A stretch of DNA of 5,312 bases from Puniceicoccales bacterium. Lineage in GTDB: Bacteria; Verrucomicrobiota; Verrucomicrobiia; Opitutales; JAIRLM01. Under the pieces are notes generated by a model. The model was not told where the DNA came from. It made no database searches and was given only the letters and a program-made list of their open reading frames with translations. Of this stretch, positions 1 through 5,312 are shown piece by piece. Each line of letters opens with the position of its first letter. Position 1 is the stretch's first letter. The stretch is from NCBI GenBank assembly GCA_031258995.1, contig JAIRMB010000011.1, positions 1-5,312 of the forward strand. The letters run 5' to 3'. The translations under genes and the position numbers were made by a program.

Positions 1-2803
1 GTCGAACGGTTAGACCCAGCTCACCGACAAAGCGCTTGCCCCGTAGAGAAGACCAAGGGACCTCTCCCTGGTCTAGCTTGGCCGTTCCGGCCAATTCCCA
101 TTCGTAATAGCCTCCGAACCAGGGGGCCAACATCTTGTCGGACGGGTAGACCATTGAGTAGCCCAGGCGGGCCCGGTGGGAGTCCACCGGCCGAAAGGAA
201 AATGTTTCTTCCTGTAAGTCTGTCTCGTTCAGGTGAGACCAGGAGTATCGTCCATAGAACTCCATGGCATAGCCCCAGGGATCTCTCCAGCGGCAACCCA
301 GGCCGGCCCGACCGCCAAAATAGGGCATTTTACTGCCGCTGAAGGACATGTCGGCCGCCTCGTCCTCGCCGTCCCAGCGGTTGTTGAGAATGCCTGCCCG
401 TCCGATAATTTCTCCAAAAATCCGGCCAGAGCCCATTTGGGGAAGATCTAGCCGCAAGAAAAGGCCACCTCCGAGGAGCTGGGCCTGTCCGCTGCCGCTG
501 CGTTCCAATTCGCCATCTACCAAATTTTCCGTATCGCTTTTGGTGGCTGCGCCCTCCAAGAAAGGTCCGAAGGTGAACGGCCCGCTTCGGCCGACCAGTC
601 CGGCCACGAGGGAGTTTTCTCGCAGCTCGATGGCTGAGCCTACTTCGCATCGCTCCGCGCCACCGCCGACGGTGCAGAAGGCGGTTGTTTTTCCTATTTG
701 CGAAATTTCCAGCCGATCGCCGCTGCCGTTCAGCAGAGCCACGCCAACTAGCCATCCTCCGCAGAGTGCTTTTCTGGGATCATCGGTAACTCCACTTTCG
801 CCGCTGGAGCTAGAAATATCAGAAGTGGAGCTACCAAAACCTGAATTGGCGGAGCTACCAAAACCTGAATTGGCGGAACTATCAGAGCCGGAATTGGCGG
901 AGCTCGAATCGTAGAAACTTGAGGAATCTCCGCCGCTAGAGTTTTCTGCCGTACTCAAGAATTCGGCCAAAATTCTGTTGCCATCTTGTTGGATGCGAAA
1001 CTGATAGTCGGAGCGGACGCCGGGAATGGTTTCACCGTCGCAGTTGGGAAAATTCGTGTGAAGCTGTAGCGATTGGCATTCCAGTAGCACCACCGATTGG
1101 CCCTCGCATAGGGCAAATGATTCGCTCGTGCAACTATTTATGCCAACATCGATGGTGGCGGAAGATGCGACGGTCACCTCTCCATTGGGAATTTTCAATA
1201 TTACGGCATTTTCCGTAACATTCGGCGGCAGAACGAAATGTAATTTCCCGAGCAAATTAACGGCGCCGGCCACAATTTCACTGCATACCGGGTCTTGCGG
1301 ATCGTAGGGCATCGATTGCGTCTGCGACTTCACCTGAAGAGTGCTTTCATCAAACGAATAAATCTGGATGTCCTGGCCATAGGCGATGCGCAGCGTGGCC
1401 GACTCGCACAGCGTGAATATGCCTGCATTTGGTTGGTCATGGAAGACAGGATAGGTTTCGCATTTCCCGCCAAAGGAGGCGCCGTTCTGTAGCGCCATTG
1501 TCCCATTGAATACCGTTGTACCGCTTTCACCTTCAAACCAAATCCCCTGTTGTCTCGTATCGAACAGTACCGTTCCCGTCTGGTCCGGTTCCGGGTTAAT
1601 TTGAATCGTAAGATTTACATTAAATTTCGGATCTTCTTCGACGGCAATATTCCCACCGATACTATCATAGCACCAAAATGTGCGGCCTTCCGTTGCACCT
1701 ATCGCGACCACTTTCTCGTCGCCTTTGTTAGCAAAATGTAGTCCGCCAGGGCTGTTGCCCTGAAAAATTACATCGCCGGATCGGGCCTCAAATCTGGCAT
1801 TCGTGCGGCAATAAATGGCTCCGCCAAAAACTCCTGCCGTATTCCCCAGGAAGTAGCTACCCCCTAAATCAACGCAAGCACCTTCATCAGTTGCGAGGTC
1901 ACCATTGCAATAGATTGCGCCACCGCTATTCGCGGCATAATTTTTTGCAAAAACGGACCCGGTGACGTTGCCAGAAAGATTATTGGCACAGTACAATGCG
2001 CCACCGCACTGGAAATACTCTGGATTATCAGATTCAGCGGATCGGTTGCGTGCAAAAATAGATTGTTGGATGGTGCCGGTAAAATTTCCGCCACAGCTAA
2101 TAGCACCACCACGGGAAGAAAAGTATGTATCATTCGCTTCATCGACAAAATTGTCAATGAAGGTAGATCCTTGGATACTGCCACTGAAGTCTTCGCAGCA
2201 AAAGATCGCCCCGCCGTCGCCGACAGCACCATTGCTGGAAAATTGCGAATTTTCAATTACACCGGCGAAGACTCCGGCAACGGCTCCGGCGAAAGAATCA
2301 TAGCTGGCAATTGCCCCGCCTCGGAGGCGGGTTAGGTTTTGAATGAAGCTGCAGTTGGAAATTGATTTGCCATTATCGCAGTCGAAAAAGCCTTCTTGAC
2401 TGTAAATCGCTCCTCCGTCCGATTCTATAGCAGGTGTATTACTCTCGCAACAGAATGAGATCCCATCGAGGGAATTCATGCACTGGCCGGTGAAACAAAA
2501 AAAGCGTTCGGCGTAGTCAGACTTTTTTATTAGTCTAGCGCCATTCCCAAAAAAAATGATGTTCTGTATTAATTCTTCGGCGATGCTAATTTCACTATCC
2601 CCTTCAAAGGGATAGTCTTTGGAACTAAAAATAAGAACGTCTCCATATCCTGCCCTATTTAAGGCAGAACTTATTCCGTTCTGAGCGGGCTCTGTACTAC
2701 CAACGGTGATCAACCCCCCAAGGGCGGCTGTGGCAAAGCAAGAAAAAAGAATAGGCAGGGCGTAAAATGCCCTACGCCTACAGAACGCAGCCCATCCGCC
2801 CAT
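1..2803 (-). CDS. Pmp-like autotransporter: beta-helix passenger, Ser-rich linker, barrel (3' end missing)
   Basis: This is a 934-codon reading frame without a stop that continues past the left edge. Translation gives, in order: a signal peptide (residues 1 to about 28, with RRR at 9-11, a hydrophobic stretch and a possible cut after ATA 24-26); a beta-helix passenger with GGA[IL] at 130, 162, 197, 232, 267, 294 and 327, and FxxN at 153, 188, 215, 250, 285, 318 and 347; a Pmp-like middle region (about 355-615); a Ser/Asn/Gly linker (about 620-675); and an autotransporter barrel from about 680. Barrel signs are alternating aromatic and glycine strands such as GPFLEG, YFGGRAGLG, VDSHRARLGY, PWFGGYYEWEL and SLRGKRFVGELGL. 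In related barrels the last motif lies close to the C-terminus, so perhaps 40-70 residues are missing (inference). The family is secreted by a type V route and displayed on the cell surface, often for adhesion. There are 28 cysteines, which is unusually many. The ATG at 2803 was chosen because the signal peptide follows it directly; its Shine-Dalgarno sequence is weak. The exact ligand or role is unknown. Confidence 0.88.
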   Translation of the reverse strand, partial: MGGWAAFCRRRAFYALPILFSCFATAALGGLITVGSTEPAQNGISSALNRAGYGDVLIFSSKDYPFEGDSEISIAEELIQNIIFFGNGARLIKKSDYAERFFCFTGQCMNSLDGISFCCESNTPAIESDGGAIYSQEGFFDCDNGKSISNCSFIQNLTRLRGGAIASYDSFAGAVAGVFAGVIENSQFSSNGAVGDGGAIFCCEDFSGSIQGSTFIDNFVDEANDTYFSSRGGAISCGGNFTGTIQQSIFARNRSAESDNPEYFQCGGALYCANNLSGNVTGSVFAKNYAANSGGAIYCNGDLATDEGACVDLGGSYFLGNTAGVFGGAIYCRTNARFEARSGDVIFQGNSPGGLHFANKGDEKVVAIGATEGRTFWCYDSIGGNIAVEEDPKFNVNLTIQINPEPDQTGTVLFDTRQQGIWFEGESGTTVFNGTMALQNGASFGGKCETYPVFHDQPNAGIFTLCESATLRIAYGQDIQIYSFDESTLQVKSQTQSMPYDPQDPVCSEIVAGAVNLLGKLHFVLPPNVTENAVILKIPNGEVTVASSATIDVGINSCTSESFALCEGQSVVLLECQSLQLHTNFPNCDGETIPGVRSDYQFRIQQDGNRILAEFLSTAENSSGGDSSSFYDSSSANSGSDSSANSGFGSSANSGFGSSTSDISSSSGESGVTDDPRKALCGGWLVGVALLNGSGDRLEISQIGKTTAFCTVGGGAERCEVGSAIELRENSLVAGLVGRSGPFTFGPFLEGAATKSDTENLVDGELERSGSGQAQLLGGGLFLRLDLPQMGSGRIFGEIIGRAGILNNRWDGEDEAADMSFSGSKMPYFGGRAGLGCRWRDPWGYAMEFYGRYSWSHLNETDLQEETFSFRPVDSHRARLGYSMVYPSDKMLAPWFGGYYEWELAGTAKLDQGEVPWSSLRGKRFVGELGLTVR
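827..898 (-). repeat. Three tandem 24-bp repeats in the Ser-rich linker
   Basis: Units 827-850 and 851-874 are identical over 24 bp. The third unit, 875-898, matches at 19 of 24 positions. A partial fourth unit follows at 899-908. On the minus strand they encode the octapeptide SSANSGFG twice and the variant SSANSGSD once, joining the middle domain to the barrel. Because the unit is a multiple of three, gain or loss of copies would change linker length without breaking the frame. Confidence 0.9.
1754..2416 (-). repeat. Seven GGA[IL]/FxxN Pmp-type protein repeats
   Basis: Residues 130-350 alternate GGA[IL] and FxxN seven times. The distance from one GGA[IL] to its FxxN is 23, 26, 18, 18, 18, 24 and 20 residues. 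The FxxN motifs read FIQN, FSSN, FIDN, FARN, FAKN, FLGN and FQGN. This is the hallmark of chlamydial polymorphic membrane protein repeats, which fold as rungs of a parallel beta-helix (family knowledge). Five consecutive GGA[IL] motifs, the third to the seventh, have a cysteine two residues after the I or L (Cys202, 237, 272, 299, 332). The DNA copies have diverged, so this is an old repeat at protein level and not a recent DNA duplication. Confidence 0.85.
2497..2556 (-). repeat. Cluster of three homopolymer runs near the 5' end of the autotransporter gene
   Basis: Three runs fall within 60 bp of the coding sequence: A7 at 2497-2503, T6 at 2523-2528 and A8 at 2549-2556 (read as T8 in the gene, codons ATT TTT TTT before GGG, residues 83-86). 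The reading frame is intact in this sequence. Such runs can slip during replication and switch a surface protein gene off, but poly-A/T runs of 6-8 are also common by chance in AT-rich DNA. Confidence 0.5.
2714..2803 (-). other. Signal peptide coding segment of the autotransporter
   Basis: Residues 1-30 show a short n-region ending in three arginines (9-11), a hydrophobic core (about 12-23) and small residues ATAALGG (24-30) suited to signal peptidase I. Cys22 sits in the context LFSC, which is a poor lipobox because of the Phe before the Ser, so a lipoprotein is less likely. The segment supports both the start codon at 2803 and Sec-dependent export. Confidence 0.7.
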
Positions 2804-2906
2804 GGCACGATTTTGCCTGCGGGGGCGGACTGAGGCAAGCGTAATCTGCTGCGCGAATTTGCAGAAATTTTCACAAAAAAGACGCTGGACGGAAGGGGCG
2901 GCGCAA

Positions 2907-2922
2907 CCACTATGGGTAGTGG
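2907..2922. promoter_or_regulatory. Probable NrdR box upstream of nrdD
   Basis: CCACTATGGGTAGTGG is a perfect inverted repeat with 6-bp arms around TGGG. It has the 16-bp length of NrdR boxes and agrees with the published consensus acaCwAtATaTwGtgt at 11 of 16 positions, including the CACTAT and TAGTG parts; the centre and the two outermost bases differ. NrdR represses ribonucleotide reductase genes when dATP/ATP is high (established). It ends 32 bp before the nrdD start codon, a sensible operator position. The nrdR gene itself is not in the window. Confidence 0.6.
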
Positions 2923-2937
2923 CTCGGTTGCATATGC

Positions 2938-2953
2938 CGACTAGGAGTACTGC
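2938..2953. promoter_or_regulatory. Possible second, degenerate NrdR box overlapping the nrdD ribosome binding site
   Basis: CGACTAGGAGTACTGC keeps CTA and TA-TG at the positions expected in an NrdR box, about 8 of 16 consensus matches. It begins exactly 31 bp after the first box, leaving a 15-bp gap, which is the three-turn spacing usual for paired NrdR sites. It contains the AGGAG of the ribosome binding site, so some of its bases are constrained by translation. The match is weak and rests mainly on the spacing. Confidence 0.35.
2943..2947 (+). promoter_or_regulatory. Shine-Dalgarno sequence of nrdD
   Basis: AGGAG lies 7 bases before the ATG at 2955. It decides the start: the in-frame ATGs at 2802 and 2934 have no comparable site upstream. 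Confidence 0.8.
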
Positions 2954-2954
2954 C

Positions 2955-5096
2955 ATGACCAAACATTTCTCGCTGCCGTCGCACCGCGACGCGAAATTTA
3001 TCTGTTCCGAGGAGGAGCTGCTGGCCCAGGTCCACGAAATCTTCGTCCGCTGCGGCGCCCTCACCGGCGAGTTCGGCTTCCGGGAGGCTTGGGAGCTGTC
3101 TCGCTCTGTCATCGCAGATCTCTGGCGGCAGGGACAGGCGGAGTACGCCCCCGTGGAAGAGGTAGAACGGCTCATTGAGGCCGTCCTGCTGCGCTCGCCA
3201 TTTTCTGCTACAGCTAAGGCGTTTATCCTGGAGTCGGAGCGGACGTCGAGCGAGCGACGGGTAGCCATCGCCGCCGACATTTCCCGCATCGAGGAGTACC
3301 TCTCTCGGGCCGACTGGAAAGTGCGCGAAAACAGCAACATGACCTACTCGCTGCAGGGCCTGAACCACTACCTGGCCGGCGCCCAGAGCCAGACCTACTG
3401 GCTGCACCGGGTCTACGACCAGAGGATCCGAGAGGCGCACGAATCCGGCGATTTTCATATTCACGACCTGAGTCTCATTTCCGTTTACTGCGTGGGCTGG
3501 GACCTGGCCGATCTGTTGCGAAAGGGCTTCTGCGGCGTGGCGGGCAAGCTGGAAGCGCGGCCGCCGAAACACTTTCGCACGGCCCTGGGGCAGATCGTGA
3601 ACTTCTTCTACACCCTCCAGGGGGAAGCGGCCGGCGCCCAGGCTTTCTCCAATTTCGATACTTTGCTGGCGCCTTTCATTGCCCAAGACCGGCTGGACTT
3701 TCCAGCCATAAAGCAGGCACTGCAGGAGTTCATCTTCAACATCAACGTGCCCACCCGCGTCGGCTTCCAAACGCCCTTCACCAACATCACGCTGGATCTC
3801 TTCTGTCCTAAGCACTTGTGTAACGAGGCGGTGATTTGGAATGGCCAACTGCTCGACAGCCACTACGGCGACTATCAGAAAGAGATGGATCTCTTTAATA
3901 GGGCCCTCTTCGAAGTGATGATGGAGGGGGACGCCAAGGGCCGCGTATTTACTTTTCCTATTCCCACCATAAATATTACAAAGGATTTTCAATGGGATAA
4001 TCCGAATTTGGAAGGCCTTTGGGCCATGACCGGCAAATACGGCATACCTTATTTCTCCAACTTTGTGAATTCGGACATGAATCCGGAGGACACCCGCTCC
4101 ATGTGCTGCCGACTCCGCATCGACAATACGCAGCTGGAAAGGCGGGGCGGCGGGCTCTTCGGGGCAAACCCGCTGACCGGTTCCGTGGGGGTGGTGACCT
4201 TGAATATGCCGCGATTGGCCTATCTCGCGAAGGACGAAGGAGATTTTCAAAAACGGCTGAGGGATCTCATGGACCTGGCCCAGGAAAGTTTAGAAGTGAA
4301 ACGGGCTTTTCTGGAAAGGCTCACCGAGTCCAATCTCTACCCCTATACGACCTTCTACCTTTCCGGCATCCGCGAGCGGCTAGGCAGCTACTGGAAGAAC
4401 CATTTTTCCACCATCGGCCTGGTCGGAATGAACGAGGCCTGCGTGAATTTGCTGGGTGAGGGAATCGTCGGGGAAAGGGGTCACGCATTTGCCCTGAAAA
4501 CCTTAGACTTCATGCGAGATCGAATCCGGGACTATCAGCGCCGGACGGGGAACCACTACAACCTGGAGGCTACTCCCGCCGAAGGAACCTCCTTCCGCCT
4601 GGCCCGCAAAGACCGCAGCCGCTACTTAGACATCCACGTGGCCAACGATGGCACGGAGCGAGCCAACGACGTGCCCTTCTACACGAACTCCATCCACGTC
4701 CCGGTAAACGCCTTTGACGACATATTCGCCGTCTTGGACCATCAGGACGACCTGCAAGCCAAATTCACCGGCGGTACGGTGGTGCACCTCTTCCTCGGCG
4801 AGCGCATCGTCGACACGGGCACTGTCAAGAAGCTGGTTAAAACCATCACGGACCGCTACCGGCTGCCCTATTTCTCTCTGACGCCTACCTTTTCCGTCTG
4901 CCCCTCCTGTGGCTACCTGCCCGGAGAGCGGTCCCAATGTCCCCACTGCGGCGCTAAAACGGAAATCTATTCCCGCATTGTCGGCTATCTGCGGCCCGTA
5001 GAGCAGTGGAATGACGGCAAACAGTGCGAATTCGCTCTACGTAAGCCGTTGAACTGCGAACGAAAGAAAGAACCCGCCCTCCGACCAACCGGTTAA
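2955..5096 (+). CDS. nrdD: Anaerobic (class III) ribonucleoside-triphosphate reductase NrdD
   Basis: This is a complete 713-residue, oxygen-sensitive glycyl radical enzyme that reduces ribonucleoside triphosphates to dNTPs in the cytoplasm. Residues about 13-100 form a degenerate ATP-cone. The ten-stranded barrel core follows, with HIHD (168-171), Cys179 in YCVGWDL, GEAAGAQAFSNFD (223-235), PTRVGFQTPFTN (266-277), FTFPIPT (332-338), MCCRLR (383-388), RRGGGLFG (396-403), GMNEAC (491-496) and NLEATPAEGTS (536-546). Cys384/385 and Cys179 are the likely radical and redox cysteines by family analogy. The C-terminal zinc ribbon uses Cys649, 652, 662 and 665. The glycyl radical is Gly677 in RIVGYLRP. 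The core reads like the long bacterial and archaeal NrdD type. After KQCEF (689-693) there is a basic tail with Cys701. The enzyme needs the radical SAM activase NrdG, which is absent from the window. The start at 2955 has a good AGGAG. Control by NrdR is suggested by the box at 2907-2922. Confidence 0.97.
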   Translation: MTKHFSLPSHRDAKFICSEEELLAQVHEIFVRCGALTGEFGFREAWELSRSVIADLWRQGQAEYAPVEEVERLIEAVLLRSPFSATAKAFILESERTSSERRVAIAADISRIEEYLSRADWKVRENSNMTYSLQGLNHYLAGAQSQTYWLHRVYDQRIREAHESGDFHIHDLSLISVYCVGWDLADLLRKGFCGVAGKLEARPPKHFRTALGQIVNFFYTLQGEAAGAQAFSNFDTLLAPFIAQDRLDFPAIKQALQEFIFNINVPTRVGFQTPFTNITLDLFCPKHLCNEAVIWNGQLLDSHYGDYQKEMDLFNRALFEVMMEGDAKGRVFTFPIPTINITKDFQWDNPNLEGLWAMTGKYGIPYFSNFVNSDMNPEDTRSMCCRLRIDNTQLERRGGGLFGANPLTGSVGVVTLNMPRLAYLAKDEGDFQKRLRDLMDLAQESLEVKRAFLERLTESNLYPYTTFYLSGIRERLGSYWKNHFSTIGLVGMNEACVNLLGEGIVGERGHAFALKTLDFMRDRIRDYQRRTGNHYNLEATPAEGTSFRLARKDRSRYLDIHVANDGTERANDVPFYTNSIHVPVNAFDDIFAVLDHQDDLQAKFTGGTVVHLFLGERIVDTGTVKKLVKTITDRYRLPYFSLTPTFSVCPSCGYLPGERSQCPHCGAKTEIYSRIVGYLRPVEQWNDGKQCEFALRKPLNCERKKEPALRPTG

Positions 5097-5312
5097 CCAG
5101 AAGCCAGAAAAGCGAGTGCAGGACAACCGGCTAAGCGGACAATACAGGCCCGTGCCCCCACTGGGGGGTGTCACAGCGGCACGGGCAGAAACCACACACG
5201 GCGGGCGCGAGATAACTAACGCCCACACACCGATGTCAACCACGAAGACGTACCGGAGGGCAACGTCAGCGCACTTTTGGACAATGAGTCGCCCGCAGCG
5301 GAAAGATCGGAA
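5097..5312. other. 3' flank of nrdD with no recognisable gene
   Basis: These 216 bases contain the inverted repeat at 5148-5186 and two overlapping palindromes at the nrdD stop (AACCGGTT 5087-5094 and GGTTAACC 5091-5098). One plus-strand frame stays open from the end of nrdD to the right edge, with ATGs at 5233 and 5284. Neither ATG has a clear ribosome binding site and the peptide, which starts MSTTKTYRR, resembles nothing I know. It is not the start of NrdG, whose N-terminal CxxxCxxC region is missing. The last nine bases match a sequencing adapter. Confidence 0.5.
5148..5186. terminator. Inverted repeat after nrdD, possible transcript-end hairpin
   Basis: GCCCGTGCC (5148-5156) and GGCACGGGC (5178-5186) form a perfect 9-bp GC-rich stem with a 21-base loop. 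The loop region also allows a competing CCCCC-ACT-GGGGG hairpin (5155-5159 with 5163-5167). It starts 51 bases after the nrdD stop. No run of T follows on the plus strand, and none precedes it that would serve the minus strand, so it is not a textbook intrinsic terminator. It could stabilise the 3' end of the mRNA or be part of an unrecognised RNA or repeat. Confidence 0.35.

Larger units (their letters stand above)
2804..2954. promoter_or_regulatory. Divergent intergenic region between the autotransporter gene and nrdD
   Basis: The two genes are transcribed away from each other, so both promoters must lie in these 151 bp. An AT-rich stretch (2855-2880) lies in the middle. I see no convincing sigma-70 pair for either gene. 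For nrdD the best weak candidate is TGGACG (2886-2891) with TATGGG (2911-2916), which has a long 19-bp spacer and would put the -10 element inside the inverted repeat at 2907-2922. A plus-strand frame is open from an ATG at 2802, but the extra 51 residues resemble nothing in NrdD and the region is better read as regulatory. Confidence 0.6.

Noticed and set aside
330..755. Minus-strand open frame of 141 codons, Arg-rich
   Set aside because: It is a shifted frame inside the autotransporter barrel, with the composition of an out-of-frame reading.
827..898. CRISPR-like array
   Set aside because: The 24-bp units are directly adjacent with no spacers and code for an in-frame linker.
348..914. Plus-strand open frame of 188 codons ending in LPKPELAEL-type repeats
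   Set aside because: It is antisense to the barrel and linker of the autotransporter; its repeats are the complement of the 24-bp linker units.
1864..2256. Minus-strand open frame of 130 codons with hydrophobic stretches
   Set aside because: It is a shifted frame within the beta-helix passenger, whose own frame has clear GGA[IL]/FxxN repeats.
2735..2740. Lipobox at Cys22 of the autotransporter
   Set aside because: The context LFSC has a bulky Phe where a small residue is expected, and the following ATA-ALGG fits signal peptidase I better.
2802..2954. N-terminal extension of NrdD by 51 codons from an ATG at 2802
   Set aside because: The extension lacks a ribosome binding site and family similarity and covers the operator region; the ATG at 2955 has AGGAG at 7 bases.
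2910..4250. Open frame of 446 codons on the minus strand, opposite nrdD
   Set aside because: It lies antisense to the strongly conserved NrdD core, has no family resemblance and follows from the GC-rich codon use of nrdD.
5037..5243. Minus-strand open frame of 68 codons across the nrdD 3' end
   Set aside because: It overlaps the coding end of nrdD and the hairpin, with no recognisable domain or ribosome binding site.
5098..5312. Plus-strand frame open to the right edge, possible new gene from ATG 5233 or 5284
   Set aside because: There is no ribosome binding site, no recognised peptide, and the end may be adapter; an open stretch of about 70 codons is unremarkable in GC-rich DNA.

Overview
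The window holds two divergently arranged protein-coding genes that share a 151-bp promoter region. It looks like DNA from an anaerobic or facultatively anaerobic diderm bacterium. Diderm is inferred from a secreted protein with an outer-membrane autotransporter barrel. Anaerobic is inferred from an oxygen-sensitive class III ribonucleotide reductase. The GGA[IL]/FxxN repeats followed by a middle domain and a barrel recall the polymorphic membrane proteins (Pmps) of Chlamydiae, and similar proteins are known elsewhere in the PVC group and in other diderm anaerobes. The lineage cannot be fixed from sequence reading alone.

Positions 1-2803 (minus strand) are one uninterrupted reading frame of 934 codons that runs off the left edge, so the 3' end of the gene is missing. 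I translated it by hand and met no stop. It encodes a signal peptide, a right-handed beta-helix passenger with seven GGA[IL]/FxxN cycles and many cysteines, a Pmp-like middle region, a Ser/Asn/Gly linker with 24-bp tandem repeats, and most of an autotransporter beta-barrel.

Positions 2804-2954 are the divergent intergenic region. It carries a perfect inverted repeat (2907-2922) that resembles an NrdR box, and a weaker copy 31 bp downstream (2938-2953) that overlaps the ribosome binding site of the next gene.

Positions 2955-5096 (plus strand) encode a complete 713-residue anaerobic ribonucleoside-triphosphate reductase, NrdD. The catalytic core, zinc ribbon and C-terminal glycyl radical site are intact, and the N-terminal ATP-cone is degenerate. 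Its activase NrdG is not in the window.

Positions 5097-5312 hold no recognisable gene. They contain a strong inverted repeat that may be a transcript-end hairpin, and the last nine bases equal the start of a common Illumina adapter, so the extreme right end may be a contig-end artefact. The two genes have no obvious functional link; they are divergent neighbours, one for a surface protein and one for anaerobic dNTP supply.
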